Notes: generated by a model not told the origin, from the letters alone. A DNA stretch of 64,000 nucleotides from Fimbriiglobus ruber (GCF_002197845.1 NZ_NIDE01000004.1:1302001-1366000); one strand, 5' to 3'. Counted from the stretch's first letter, positions 16,305 to 25,159 are shown. A program made the numbers and translations.

Positions 16305-17849
16305 TGTCACGCCCCATTAGAAATGTCCGGGGTTTGGCCCCAATAGAAATGTCCTCCCCCCGGGACATATTTCCACTCATCATAGACGTTTTCGCCAAGG
16401 ATGATTTGGAGCTGGACGGTACGATCGCTTCGGGTTATCTACCTCCTCGCCGCCGGAAGGATAGGGCTCCGCAGGAGTGCGACCCGAGCGTCCGGCAGTC
16501 GGCTGCATGCCCGCGGGACGGGAGTCCTTGACCGGCTCCCGTCCCGTCGTCTCCGCACTGGCATCGGCCGCTGATGCGCTAAACTCCGGGGGTTTGGGGG
16601 CAGAGCCCCAAGGCTGCCCCCCACGGTGATCTCCTGGTACGGCAAATGACGCTTCCCGAACCGAATGTGCAGCGTCCCATCCAGTCTCTGCTCAATCACC
16701 ACCCGGCCGCCACGCTCTCCCGGGTACGCTGGCGGCAACAATTGGTAGAACGTATTCGCGAAACGCACCACGTAGTCGTTGCTCACCACCCGCTCGCTCT
16801 GAATCGACAGGATCGACGCCAGCTTGTGATCTCGACCCAACGGTCGATGGGCATCGTTTGGCTGACGCGCCGGCTTGGCGAACCGCTTGTTGTGGTCGGG
16901 AAGGAGTTTCGCCAACAACGCGTTGGCGTCCTCGCAGGTCGTGACCTTGGCCAACCGCAGTTCCTTGACCCACCGATCCTGAGCCGTGCCAAACGAACGC
17001 TCGACACGTCCCTTCGCCTGGGGACTGTGCGCCCGAATCAACTCTATGGCCAGTTCGCCGAGCGCTCGGCCAAACTGCGTTTGCGCGTCGGGATCGGCGA
17101 GCGGACGTCCCTTCTCGTGCGGCTCGAAGATGCTGTGTCGATCCGTGTAAACCGCCAGCGGTCGGCCGTATTTCCGCAGCCAGACCCCCAACAAATCCAG
17201 GTGCGATTCCACGCTCCCATGCCGGTAAAACTTCGCTTCGACGCGGCTGGTGGCGTCATCGATCATGGTGATCAGAACGATCGTCTCGCCGCGACCCTCC
17301 AGCCACTCATGCACCGAGGCGTCCATCTGCACCAACTCGCCCAAACAAGCCCGTCGCGGCCGACGACTGCGATGCGGGTCACGGCGACGTTGGCGTTCCC
17401 ACAAGCCCTCGGCCAGCAACCAGCGACGCAGCGTTTCGACGCCCACCTTCAACCCTTCTTCCGCCAACTTCTCGCACGCGAAGGTGGGGCCGAAGTCGCG
17501 GTAACGCTGGCGGTACGCCGCCAGCACCTGCGTTCGCAGCTTGGCTTCCAGGCAGCGATTCGACGGCTGACCTCGAAGGCCATGCACCAGGGCGCTGTCA
17601 CCCTGGGTCTTCAGTTTGCCCTTCAGTCGCCGGACCTGACGCGCGCTCAACTTCAACAAACCAGCGGCTTCCGTAACCGTCCGATCTCCCGATACCACCG
17701 CCTTCAGAATCGCCAAAACGTCACGCTCGCGCTGACTCATGGCTAGAATGCCCCAATCTTGTAGCTCGGTAGACATACGTCCTCCTTGGCATGAACAAGG
17801 AGGACATTTCTAACGAGTTAAGGCCGGACATTTCTAATGTGTTTCAACA
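16305..17849 (-). mobile_element. IS1202-like (ISNCY) insertion sequence, 1,545 bp, nested in the IS5-type element
   Basis: The element begins TGT at 16305 and ends ACA at 17849. Exactly ten bases in from each end is the perfect 16-bp inverted core CATTAGAAATGTCCGG (16315-16330; complement at 17824-17839), and a second TAGAAATGTCC copy follows inside each end (16344-16354 and 17802-17812). A 17-bp direct duplication flanks it. Long duplications of about 15-29 bp are a hallmark of parts of the IS1202 family. The single transposase gene it carries supports the call. Confidence 0.88.
16439..17776 (-). CDS. IS1202-like (ISNCY) transposase with integrase core
   Basis: 445 residues from the ATG at 17774-17776, preceded by AAGGAGGACGT. 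N-terminal helix-turn-helix DNA-binding segments (TVTEAAGLLKLSARQVRRLK and a second in DFGPTFACEKLAEEGLKV) are followed by an rve-type DDE core: Asp in ELVQMDASVHEWLEG, Asp in AVYTDRHSIFEP and Glu in AKGRVERSFGTAQDR. A beta-rich C-terminal domain with NDYVVRFANTFYQL follows, as in this family. The last 50 residues are Arg/Pro-rich and look like low-complexity run-on. All catalytic residues are present, so it may be active. Confidence 0.9.
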   Translation of the reverse strand: MSTELQDWGILAMSQRERDVLAILKAVVSGDRTVTEAAGLLKLSARQVRRLKGKLKTQGDSALVHGLRGQPSNRCLEAKLRTQVLAAYRQRYRDFGPTFACEKLAEEGLKVGVETLRRWLLAEGLWERQRRRDPHRSRRPRRACLGELVQMDASVHEWLEGRGETIVLITMIDDATSRVEAKFYRHGSVESHLDLLGVWLRKYGRPLAVYTDRHSIFEPHEKGRPLADPDAQTQFGRALGELAIELIRAHSPQAKGRVERSFGTAQDRWVKELRLAKVTTCEDANALLAKLLPDHNKRFAKPARQPNDAHRPLGRDHKLASILSIQSERVVSNDYVVRFANTFYQLLPPAYPGERGGRVVIEQRLDGTLHIRFGKRHLPYQEITVGGSLGALPPNPRSLAHQRPMPVRRRRDGSRSRTPVPRACSRLPDARVALLRSPILPAARR

Positions 17850-17866
17850 GGTCACTTTTCGGACAG
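17850..17866 (+). repeat. 17-bp target-site duplication, right copy
   Basis: Exact copy of 16288-16304, directly after the ACA end of the IS1202-like element and continuing into CCTC, the outermost bases of the IS5-type element. Confidence 0.9.
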
Positions 17867-17870
17867 CCTC

Positions 17871-18776
17871 TCAGTCGGCTATTTCCGCGAGCAGCCTCAG
17901 CTTTTGTACGGCTCCCCGCCCTCGTGATGCCAGAAGATCGTTGAAGGCACAGTACAGAAGGTTGAGTTTCACGATCCCGACGCTCGCCGCGGCCGCCGCC
18001 GCCCGGTCCCAACCGCGGGCACGCGCCCGCCGCGCGACGTCCCGGAAGAGCGCCCACTCCTCGCGGAACCTGAGCAGATTCTTGGTTTGCGCCGCCGTCG
18101 CGTTTTCCTCGTGCCGGCGGTAGCGGTACAACGACTCTGGGATGCCAACGAGCGTGTCTCCGTCCAGAAGAAGGCGGGCCGTCAGGTCGAGGTCGAGAAC
18201 CTGCCGCCATTGCGGGTCGAACGCCCGCCCGGCCAGGTGGCTGCGGCGGAAGCACATCGTCGGGCACATGATGAAATTCCCCCGCATGATCGCTCGCAAC
18301 CCTACCTCGCCCCGAAGGATCGTGAGCCCGCGCGCGGGACGAAAGAAGCGTTTGACGTAATCCGGGAATGAAAACAACGGCTCACCCTTGGGCCCGATGA
18401 TCGAGGCGTTACAGAACAGCAGGGTCGCGCCCGGGTGGGCGGCTGCGGCGGCGATCATCCGCCCGGCGTAATCGGGTTCGAGTTCGTCGTCTTCGTGGAG
18501 CAATGTGACCAGGTCCGTTTCGGCCGCGCGGAGGCACCGGTTCCAGTTCTCCGCCATTCCGGGCTTTCCCGCGGGCGGAATGTACCGAATGCGGTCGTCG
18601 CGGTATCCGTCGGGCAACCCCCGCGGCGGCCCGGGCCGTTCTTCCCCACCGTCGCAGACGAGTAACCGCCAGCGGGCGTCGCGCTGCGTCAAAACGCTGG
18701 CGATGGCGCGGCCGATGTAATTGTCACCTCGATAGTAGGGAATCGCGAACGTCAGCACCGAGTCCGGCATGGGCAT
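17871..18776 (-). CDS. Glycosyltransferase family 2 protein
   Basis: 301 residues from the ATG at 18774-18776 (MPMPDSVLTFAIPYYRG); a second Met three codons in could also start it. GT-A landmarks are FAIPYYRGDNYIGRAIASVL, LLVCDGGEE in place of the usual DDGS, and LLHEDDELEPDYAG, with the acidic pair that normally binds the metal-nucleotide. Later SHLAGRAFD and a Trp/Arg-rich helical tail fit family 2 enzymes of polysaccharide loci. Its TGA stop (17871-17873) coincides with the 3-bp target duplication of the IS5-type element, so the coding sequence is intact although its operon is broken. Confidence 0.88.
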   Translation of the reverse strand: MPMPDSVLTFAIPYYRGDNYIGRAIASVLTQRDARWRLLVCDGGEERPGPPRGLPDGYRDDRIRYIPPAGKPGMAENWNRCLRAAETDLVTLLHEDDELEPDYAGRMIAAAAAHPGATLLFCNASIIGPKGEPLFSFPDYVKRFFRPARGLTILRGEVGLRAIMRGNFIMCPTMCFRRSHLAGRAFDPQWRQVLDLDLTARLLLDGDTLVGIPESLYRYRRHEENATAAQTKNLLRFREEWALFRDVARRARARGWDRAAAAAASVGIVKLNLLYCAFNDLLASRGRGAVQKLRLLAEIAD

Positions 18777-19020
18777 TGATGATTCGAGGTATTCACGGTA
18801 ACGGGTTCGCCAGCACCGCTATCTCTACAGAAGCGACGCGCGTACAAACCAGAAGAATATATCGCGGATCGATATCTTCTTCATTCCATCACAAACGATC
18901 AGCACCGGCCACGGACTTCACGAATTCTGAACACGCGCGACACGATAAACACTTGGTCGCCAATACTTATTACTGCGTACACACTATCAGGCCCGGAATA
19001 CACTTGTCCCGTGTGCGTTC
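18777..19020. other. Divergent intergenic region between two glycosyltransferase genes
   Basis: About 244 bases of lower GC than the neighbours, between a minus-strand and a plus-strand gene, so it should hold both promoters. I could not assign -35/-10 boxes with confidence and saw no gene or strong hairpin. Confidence 0.4.
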
Positions 19021-19929
19021 TTGCTCAAGCACCACGACTCTCATCCGACGTGTGCCGACCCGAACGCATTCGGGGGAAGCGATCGAACACAGACCGCGAC
19101 ATTCGTTGGCCCAACGTCGGGCCCGACGGTATCCAATGAGATCGGACCGACGGGTGAACTTTGTAAGCCGGGGGAAGGCATTGGCGCCGCGGCAACCAAA
19201 TCCGTTAAACATCTCGTCGTCATCCCCGCCTTCAACGAAGAAGAAGCGCTCCCGGGCACACTTCTCAGCCTCCGCATTCTGCCCGCCGAATACGAAGTGC
19301 TGATCGTGGACGATGGGTCGTCCGACCGGACTGCCGAAATTGCCGGGCGGACTGTCCGCGACGGCGAGCGCCCCGTTCACTTCGTCCGCCTCCCACTCAA
19401 TAGTGGCATTGGAGTGACTGTCCAGACCGGGTATTTGTTTGCCAACTCGCGGGGTGGGTACGAATACGTCATCCAATGCGACGCGGACGGCCAACACGAC
19501 CCGGCCGACATCCCCCACCTCGTCGCGGAATGCCGGCGCCGGAATCTCGACCTCTGTATCGGCTCGCGGTTCCTGGCCGGGGACGGCGATGGCTACCAGT
19601 CGACGTTCTCCCGCCGGCTCGGAATTCGCTTCTTCGTCCGGTTGATCGGCATTCTGTCCGGCGCCCGCGTCACCGACCCGACGAGCGGCTTTCGCTGTGC
19701 CGGCCCCCGCGTCTGGCGACGGTTCGCCCACCGATACCCCGAGGATTACCCGGAGCCGGAATCCCTATTCTGGTGCGTGCGAAACGGCCTGACAGTTGGC
19801 GAAGTGCCGGTCAGAATGCGGCCGCGGGCCGGCGGCATGAGTTCGATCGTCTATCTCCACACCCTGTACTACATGACCAAAGTCTCACTCGCCATCCTGG
19901 TCGATCGGTTGCGGGTGAAGGATTTTTAA
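19021..19929 (+). CDS. Glycosyltransferase family 2, dolichyl-/undecaprenyl-phosphate mannosyltransferase-like (DPM1-like)
   Basis: Up to 302 residues. The conserved domain begins at VKHLVVIPAFNEEEALPG (about residue 62) and includes VLIVDDGSSDRT, IQCDADGQHDP (D-x-D) and LCIGSRFL, followed by DPTSGFRCAGPRVW, all typical of DPM1-like soluble enzymes that charge polyprenyl phosphate with a sugar. The only possible initiator in frame before that domain is the TTG at 19021: no ATG or GTG lies between an upstream stop near 18946 and the domain. The start is therefore unusual or the gene is altered at its 5' end. The next gene, a DUF2304 protein, is its regular partner. Confidence 0.82.
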   Translation: MLKHHDSHPTCADPNAFGGSDRTQTATFVGPTSGPTVSNEIGPTGELCKPGEGIGAAATKSVKHLVVIPAFNEEEALPGTLLSLRILPAEYEVLIVDDGSSDRTAEIAGRTVRDGERPVHFVRLPLNSGIGVTVQTGYLFANSRGGYEYVIQCDADGQHDPADIPHLVAECRRRNLDLCIGSRFLAGDGDGYQSTFSRRLGIRFFVRLIGILSGARVTDPTSGFRCAGPRVWRRFAHRYPEDYPEPESLFWCVRNGLTVGEVPVRMRPRAGGMSSIVYLHTLYYMTKVSLAILVDRLRVKDF

Positions 19930-19930
19930 G

Positions 19931-20308
19931 ATGAACGCCGAATTACTCATGCTCCTCGCGGGCTGCGCCGCTTTCGTGCTGACCATCTATTGGGTGCGAA
20001 ACCGCGACCTGGGCGAACGACACGCCCTCGGCTGGCTACTCGTGGCGTTCGTCGCGATGATGTGCGGACTCTTCCCCCGCACCCTCATGTCTCTCGCCGA
20101 AGCGTCTCACCTGAGTTACCCGACGGCCGTCCTGTTCATTTCGCTCGGGGTGGCGTACCTGTTCGCCTTCGCGGTCTCCGTCGCCCTGACCCGCCTCCAC
20201 GCCCGGTACGTCCGCCTACTGCAAGAAACGGCCCTCCTGGAACATCGCATCCGTCAACTCGAAAGTGGCCGCGAGCAGTTGGCGGGGCAGCCGACTGAAA
20301 AGCGTTAG
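19931..20308 (+). CDS. DUF2304 membrane protein
   Basis: 125 residues starting one base after the preceding stop. Three hydrophobic helices (about residues 4-20, 34-52 and 63-88) are followed by a basic, coiled-coil-like tail (HARYVRLLQETALLEHRIRQLES). The signature ALGWLLVAFVAM followed by P-R-x-L fits DUF2304 proteins, which are usually encoded beside DPM1-like glycosyltransferases and are thought to help anchor or couple them to the membrane (inference from context). It converges with the TPR gene, leaving a 24-base gap. Confidence 0.85.
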   Translation: MNAELLMLLAGCAAFVLTIYWVRNRDLGERHALGWLLVAFVAMMCGLFPRTLMSLAEASHLSYPTAVLFISLGVAYLFAFAVSVALTRLHARYVRLLQETALLEHRIRQLESGREQLAGQPTEKR

Positions 20309-20332
20309 GTTGCCGGACGGCGTCTGGTCAGG

Positions 20333-22360
20333 TCAAGATCCGCGTCGGACCTGTCCTTGCGCGGTTGCCAGGGCTTCCCGGTATTGCCGCACGTCCGGCG
20401 CTAACCGCACCGCATTTTTGAATTCGTTCACCGCCTCCGCGCCTTGCCCGTCACGGAGGAGCGTGATGCCGAGGTAATAGTGCGACGTGGCTCGGGCGGG
20501 GTCGAGTTCGCTCGCGCGGCGGAAACACGTTGCGGCTTCGGGCAGTCGACCGGCGCGCCCGAGTTCCATGCCCAGGCTGTCGAGCGGGACCGGATCGGAC
20601 GGATTGGCTACGCTCGCCCGGCGGAACCACTCGATGGCCTCGTCGCCGCGATTCTGCTTACTCAGTTCCGTCCCCAAGTTATTCATGGCCCGGAAGTGAC
20701 TTGGGTCGTATTGGACGGCTTGCTGGTAGGCCCGGATGGCCTCCTCGGCTCGACCCAACCGGCCGAGTTCGATGCCCATGTTGAAGTACGCGGTGGCGTT
20801 TTCGGGGTCGACTTCGGTCACGCGGCGGTAGCACTCGGCGGCTTCGGCGGCGCGGCCCAATTTGCTCAGTTCCGTTCCCAGATTGTTGACCGACTGAACG
20901 TGCCCCCGCTCGACGATTGGGAAGAGCGCGAGGGCGCGACTGTAGCAGCGGACGGCCTCTTCGTTGCGGCCGATTTTTGCCAATTCGGCCCCCAGATTGT
21001 AATGCGCCCGGCCGTTTTCCGGTGCCCGCTCGACCACCTCGGCCCAGAGCTTGACCGCACTCTCGTAGACCTCGTTCCGGTGGACGGTCAGGATCGTCAG
21101 GATCGCGACCGCGACGACCGCGATCGCCCGACTCGTGAACCCCGCACCTGACGAACCGAGTAGACCGCGACGATCCATTTCGACGACCGCCGCCCGGACG
21201 CCCAGCACGGCTAAAACCACAAGTGGGGCCAACGCGAGATACATCCGGTGTTCGACCGCCAGGTCCTGAATGGGCATGACACTCGACGTGGGGGCCAACA
21301 CAATAAACGGCGCCGCGGCGAGGAACCCGATTCGCGGGCGGCGTACCAGTGCCCATACGGCAGCACAACATAGAACCATCAGGAAAAGCGCCGGAACGAA
21401 AATCGCTTGAGCGGAGCGGGCGACCGGCCAGTTGTAATCGAAACATTGCGGATAAGGGAAAGTAGCTAAGCGTAAGTAGTGAACGATCACGCCCGGTTGA
21501 CTTTGCACGAATTCAAGCGGGGTCAGGTTTCGTACCGAAAACCCCGCGGTCGGCTCATCGTTCGGCCGCGCCGCAACGCTAGCCCCATCCAATGTCGCAA
21601 CCGGCCCAAGTAGCAGAGGAGCGACGAACGGCCACAAAATGACCCACGTGGCAGCTAGGCCGACGTACAATCCCCGCCGGACCCGCAACGCGTCGCAAAA
21701 TGATCCGGCCACGACGCAGCGGTCGAACAGGAGCGCGAGTATCGGGATCACGACCGCCCCCTCCTTGCTTCCCATTCCGAGCCCGCACGCGATCACGGCC
21801 GCCCCATACCAGCCCCACCGGGCTCGACGGTCAGCCGCACTCGCGCCACGGACGAGGGCGTACAGCGTCGCCAGAATACACAGGCCCGCCAGCGACTCCA
21901 TCCGCTGAACAATGTAAGTGACGGCCTGCGTCGTCAACGGGTGAACGGCCCAAACCAACGCGGACGCGGTGGCAACGTCGGCGGCAGACTGGGGAGACCA
22001 GGTTGAGAGGGTGCCGGACGCTGATGGCAGTAGGAGAGAGCGGCGGACGAGGTCGTACAACGTCAGGGCGGCGAGCGTATGGATCAGGAGGTTGACGGCG
22101 TGGTAGCCCCAGGGGTCGTCGCCGCCGAGCAGGTAGTTGACGGCGAAGGTCGCGCGGGCGACCGGGCGGGGGTTGATCAGGAGAGCCGGCCAGGTTTCGA
22201 GCGGCGCTCGTACCACCGGGTTCTCGGTGATATTCTGGTAGTCATCGAACACAAACGCGCCGGCGAAGCTGTTGTGGTACGCGACCGCGACGACGACTAC
22301 GATCGCGAGCGGCCGCCACCAGTCTGAACATTTCATTTCTTGATTTCCGGACCGCGACAT
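20333..22360 (-). CDS. Polytopic membrane protein with C-terminal TPR repeats (TMTC/GT-C-like)
   Basis: 675 residues; ATG at 22358-22360 directly abuts the stop of the upstream gene, and an alternative start (ATG near 22336) follows a GGAAATCAAGAA site. The N-terminal 400 residues have about ten membrane helices and the luminal motif GAFVFDDYQNITENPVV, the acidic D-D signature of GT-C-type enzymes such as the TMTC group. The C-terminal part has about six TPR units of 34 residues (for example AHYNLGAELAKIGRNEEAVR). A related gene lies at 31932-33671. A role in protein O-glycosylation or complex assembly is plausible but unproved; the lipid-sugar donor could come from the DPM1-like enzyme nearby. 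Confidence 0.82.
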   Translation of the reverse strand: MSRSGNQEMKCSDWWRPLAIVVVVAVAYHNSFAGAFVFDDYQNITENPVVRAPLETWPALLINPRPVARATFAVNYLLGGDDPWGYHAVNLLIHTLAALTLYDLVRRSLLLPSASGTLSTWSPQSAADVATASALVWAVHPLTTQAVTYIVQRMESLAGLCILATLYALVRGASAADRRARWGWYGAAVIACGLGMGSKEGAVVIPILALLFDRCVVAGSFCDALRVRRGLYVGLAATWVILWPFVAPLLLGPVATLDGASVAARPNDEPTAGFSVRNLTPLEFVQSQPGVIVHYLRLATFPYPQCFDYNWPVARSAQAIFVPALFLMVLCCAAVWALVRRPRIGFLAAAPFIVLAPTSSVMPIQDLAVEHRMYLALAPLVVLAVLGVRAAVVEMDRRGLLGSSGAGFTSRAIAVVAVAILTILTVHRNEVYESAVKLWAEVVERAPENGRAHYNLGAELAKIGRNEEAVRCYSRALALFPIVERGHVQSVNNLGTELSKLGRAAEAAECYRRVTEVDPENATAYFNMGIELGRLGRAEEAIRAYQQAVQYDPSHFRAMNNLGTELSKQNRGDEAIEWFRRASVANPSDPVPLDSLGMELGRAGRLPEAATCFRRASELDPARATSHYYLGITLLRDGQGAEAVNEFKNAVRLAPDVRQYREALATAQGQVRRGS

Positions 22361-25090
22361 TCAGTTAGTGGTGGTGCCACGATCTTTCTCGCCAGAGCGA
22401 TTTTCGTGGGAGCTTTTGGGAGCCGGAGCTAACTCTTTTTCCGGGCGCAACTCTCCCTGACGAGAACCCTGCTTGACGAGCATGGGAACGACATCCGTAT
22501 CCACGATTTTCATCTCGACGATCGTTAGATCAACATTCACTGCAGGTTTAAGTTGAACCTGTCCTGTGTGGGGCGTCAGGGACGACGTGGCAAAGGATGG
22601 GGGGGGCAGCGCCGGCAAAAGAAATTCACCGTTCGGCCCGACCTGTTCGGTCGCACCGGCTGACTTCGCGTCGGGGACGGCTTTTTTTCGCAGCTGCACC
22701 AGACGGGCAATTTCTCCGATGCCTCGGGCATAACGAATGCAGGAGACCTCTTCGAAATTCTGAAGCGCCGGAGTCAATCCGGCCGGCGACGCGACCCGGT
22801 GGATCTCGACCGTTGACCCGTACACCGGAAGTTCCCCGAACGCGGCGACGGTACATGTCACCGTCTGGCCGGTGTACGACGTGAACACCCACGACTGCCC
22901 GCGGCGACAGCCAAGTTTGAGGACCGGTTCCCACAACACCTCCGTCCGTACTGGTGCCGGAGGGGCAGGCTTGAGTCTGGGGTTCGTGGGTTTCGGTGAG
23001 AGCGGTGGGGGGAACTTAACGACCAGGCCGACGAAAATCTGGTCTTCGGCGATTCGATACATCTGTGTCTGAGGTTCGCTGCGGGTAGTTTTCTTGAGAC
23101 CTTTACCCGTACCTTTCGCGTCCGATCCGTCGCCATCGCTCGAATCGTGCTTCGGGTCGTCGGGGCTTTTCGCCGGGCCCGACCCTTTCGGGGCCGGCAT
23201 TCGTTTCGGGTCCGCAGGCTCGGTTTCCTCGCGCCCACCCACAGGCTCTTTCGACCCGGGAGAACGGGGCACCTTGTTCCAAATCGGACGGGCCTCCTCC
23301 GGGGGGGCGAACAGTGTTCGACCACCCAACCGCCCGGTGCGAACGGAGGCCACTTCAATGGTCGAATCGTTCAAGAAGCCGACGGTGATCCTTTCGAGGG
23401 CGTTGCCGGGAAACGGGGATCGGTATTGAACCCGGTCGTAAGTTAACAACTGACCCTGTTCTCGTTGCGGGAAATAGTCTCGTGTCACGCGCGGAACAGT
23501 CGGTTTGAGACCGCTCAAATCGAAGAGTTCGGCCCCGTCCAGGGTGATCGATTTCGGGCCGACGGCGGCCACGTAGGCCCGTAGAGACATTTCGGCCTGA
23601 AGTTCCGGAGCGAACTCGTATTCGGCGGAGGTGAGCCGGGCCGTCACTTTGCGGAGGTGGTCCGTCGCCATTTCAAAAGAAACGGCTCGAAGGCCCGGGA
23701 TTTTTTCGACGATCAGCCCGCGGACGTCGACCCGCTTGCGGTGATACTTCGCGAAGGCCGCCGGCGCGTCGGTTTGAAAGGCGGCCGCCAGTTCGTTCGC
23801 GGTCACGGCAATGGGGGGGGTAGACATGTCGACGGGATCATCGACCGTAAGGTCATTGTCGTAGGCCGCAGCCAGCTGGCCGGCGGACGCACACACGACC
23901 ACTTGACTGGGCGAAGGGGCGGAAAGAATCCGCGAGTTGTTCACGTGTACTGTGAACCCGGTGCGCCCCGCACACGCCCCCGCGATGGTCAAACGCTGGC
24001 CAGCTAGGACGGCTTTGAGGCGGTCGCGATCGGTCACCTTGAACAAACAAACGACGCGCGTTTTCGCCTCCGCGACCGACGGCTCGAAAGTAATGGACGG
24101 AAACCCGCCACCCGGAGCCAGGTCGACCGCACCCACGAGTCCGGTCAGTTCGACGGGCTTCGCGAGATATCGCCAATCTCCTCGGGAAACGACAGTGGCA
24201 ATCTCGCCGCCGGTAAATTGGAGATCCTTCACGTACACCCCGCGGACCACGATCGGTTGCCCGACCCGAAATTGGTCGACGATGTTCAAGAAAGTGGGCG
24301 GAAGAAGTACGGATACGGGAGCGCCGCAAGCCGCCCCGACGGCCGACCGGCGGACCGTTGTGTCGAGCGCGATTTTGACCGGCGGGGTGGCAGGCGGGAC
24401 TGGACCATCTGGCGCGAACGTGACGACCGCGTTCTTGGGGTCGTACGCGGCGAACGTGCCGCGGAGGGCGACGACCCGGCCGGCAAAAGTCGCGTTAAAC
24501 TTCGTGCTGTCGGCGACGTACTGCGAGACCAGTCGAGCCGCGGTCGCGGGAACGGCCGGGGGGAAAACCTTGACCGGCGGTGCGGGCTTGGGTGGCGGAG
24601 GAGGTGGCGGAGGAGCGGGTGGCGGAGCGGCCGCCACCTCGGGTCGCGGTTTCTCCTCCGGCTCGCCGCTGGTGAGGAAATAGACGAGTCCGCCGAGCAA
24701 CAGCACCACGGGGACCACGATCGCCGTAATTTTCTGCCACATCGGCCGGGAGTAGCCGACGGGGTCGGCTTCGTTCGTCTCCTCCAACTCGGCGGCTGAT
24801 GCTTCGTCGTCGGGTAAATTTGCGTCGGCCCAGGTCGGGGCCCCGGACGGGATGTTGATCGCGTTCGGGTCGTAGTCGTCCAGGTCGAGACTGATGTCAT
24901 CTTCCGCAGCCGGCGATGATTCTTCGCCACCGTCTTCGGTCTCGATCTCTTCTTCCTCCGCGACCTCCTCGGCGTCCGGGTCGGGAATCTGGAACCGCGT
25001 TTTGCACCGAACGCAGCTCGCCATACGACCGACGAACTCCTCCTTGGCGGTGTGCGGGCATTCACATTCCGGGCACAGGAATCTGATCAT
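22361..25090 (-). CDS. Large membrane protein with N-terminal zinc ribbon and OB-fold-like repeats
   Basis: 909 residues. It opens with a zinc-ribbon pattern (CPECECPH near residue 5 and CVRCKTRF near residue 27), followed by an acidic stretch, one transmembrane helix (about residues 114-137) and a Pro-rich linker with ten consecutive-type prolines. The extracytoplasmic part contains several modules with the pattern of a short helix followed by V-x-x-R/G-x-V-x-x-x-D (for example NATFAGRVVALRGTFAAYD and KYHRKRVDVRGLIVEKI), resembling the tRNA_anti-like OB fold. The last third is Lys/Pro-rich with more beta segments. Function unknown. It is immediately upstream of the TPR gene and likely co-transcribed with it. 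Confidence 0.7.
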   Translation of the reverse strand: MIRFLCPECECPHTAKEEFVGRMASCVRCKTRFQIPDPDAEEVAEEEEIETEDGGEESSPAAEDDISLDLDDYDPNAINIPSGAPTWADANLPDDEASAAELEETNEADPVGYSRPMWQKITAIVVPVVLLLGGLVYFLTSGEPEEKPRPEVAAAPPPAPPPPPPPPKPAPPVKVFPPAVPATAARLVSQYVADSTKFNATFAGRVVALRGTFAAYDPKNAVVTFAPDGPVPPATPPVKIALDTTVRRSAVGAACGAPVSVLLPPTFLNIVDQFRVGQPIVVRGVYVKDLQFTGGEIATVVSRGDWRYLAKPVELTGLVGAVDLAPGGGFPSITFEPSVAEAKTRVVCLFKVTDRDRLKAVLAGQRLTIAGACAGRTGFTVHVNNSRILSAPSPSQVVVCASAGQLAAAYDNDLTVDDPVDMSTPPIAVTANELAAAFQTDAPAAFAKYHRKRVDVRGLIVEKIPGLRAVSFEMATDHLRKVTARLTSAEYEFAPELQAEMSLRAYVAAVGPKSITLDGAELFDLSGLKPTVPRVTRDYFPQREQGQLLTYDRVQYRSPFPGNALERITVGFLNDSTIEVASVRTGRLGGRTLFAPPEEARPIWNKVPRSPGSKEPVGGREETEPADPKRMPAPKGSGPAKSPDDPKHDSSDGDGSDAKGTGKGLKKTTRSEPQTQMYRIAEDQIFVGLVVKFPPPLSPKPTNPRLKPAPPAPVRTEVLWEPVLKLGCRRGQSWVFTSYTGQTVTCTVAAFGELPVYGSTVEIHRVASPAGLTPALQNFEEVSCIRYARGIGEIARLVQLRKKAVPDAKSAGATEQVGPNGEFLLPALPPPSFATSSLTPHTGQVQLKPAVNVDLTIVEMKIVDTDVVPMLVKQGSRQGELRPEKELAPAPKSSHENRSGEKDRGTTTN

Positions 25091-25159
25091 GACCGCGTTT
25101 CCAATGGCTCCCGGAGCGCAAGGATTTTCGCCGGCCGGGTAGGGCGACGACCCGATACG

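Larger units (their letters stand above)
15359..17870 (-). mobile_element. IS5-type insertion sequence (950 bp) carrying a nested second IS
   Basis: The left end GAGCCTGTCCGGGAAG starts at 15359 and the right end, read inward on the other strand from 17870, is GAGGCTGTCCGAAAAG; 13 of 16 positions agree. Both ends are flanked by TCA (15356-15358 and 17871-17873), a 3-bp target duplication of the T-N-A kind known for the IS1031 subgroup. Removing the nested element and one copy of its 17-bp duplication leaves 950 bp, a normal size for this group with one transposase gene. The insertion hit the TGA stop codon of the glycosyltransferase gene ending at 17871 without changing the protein. Confidence 0.88.
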
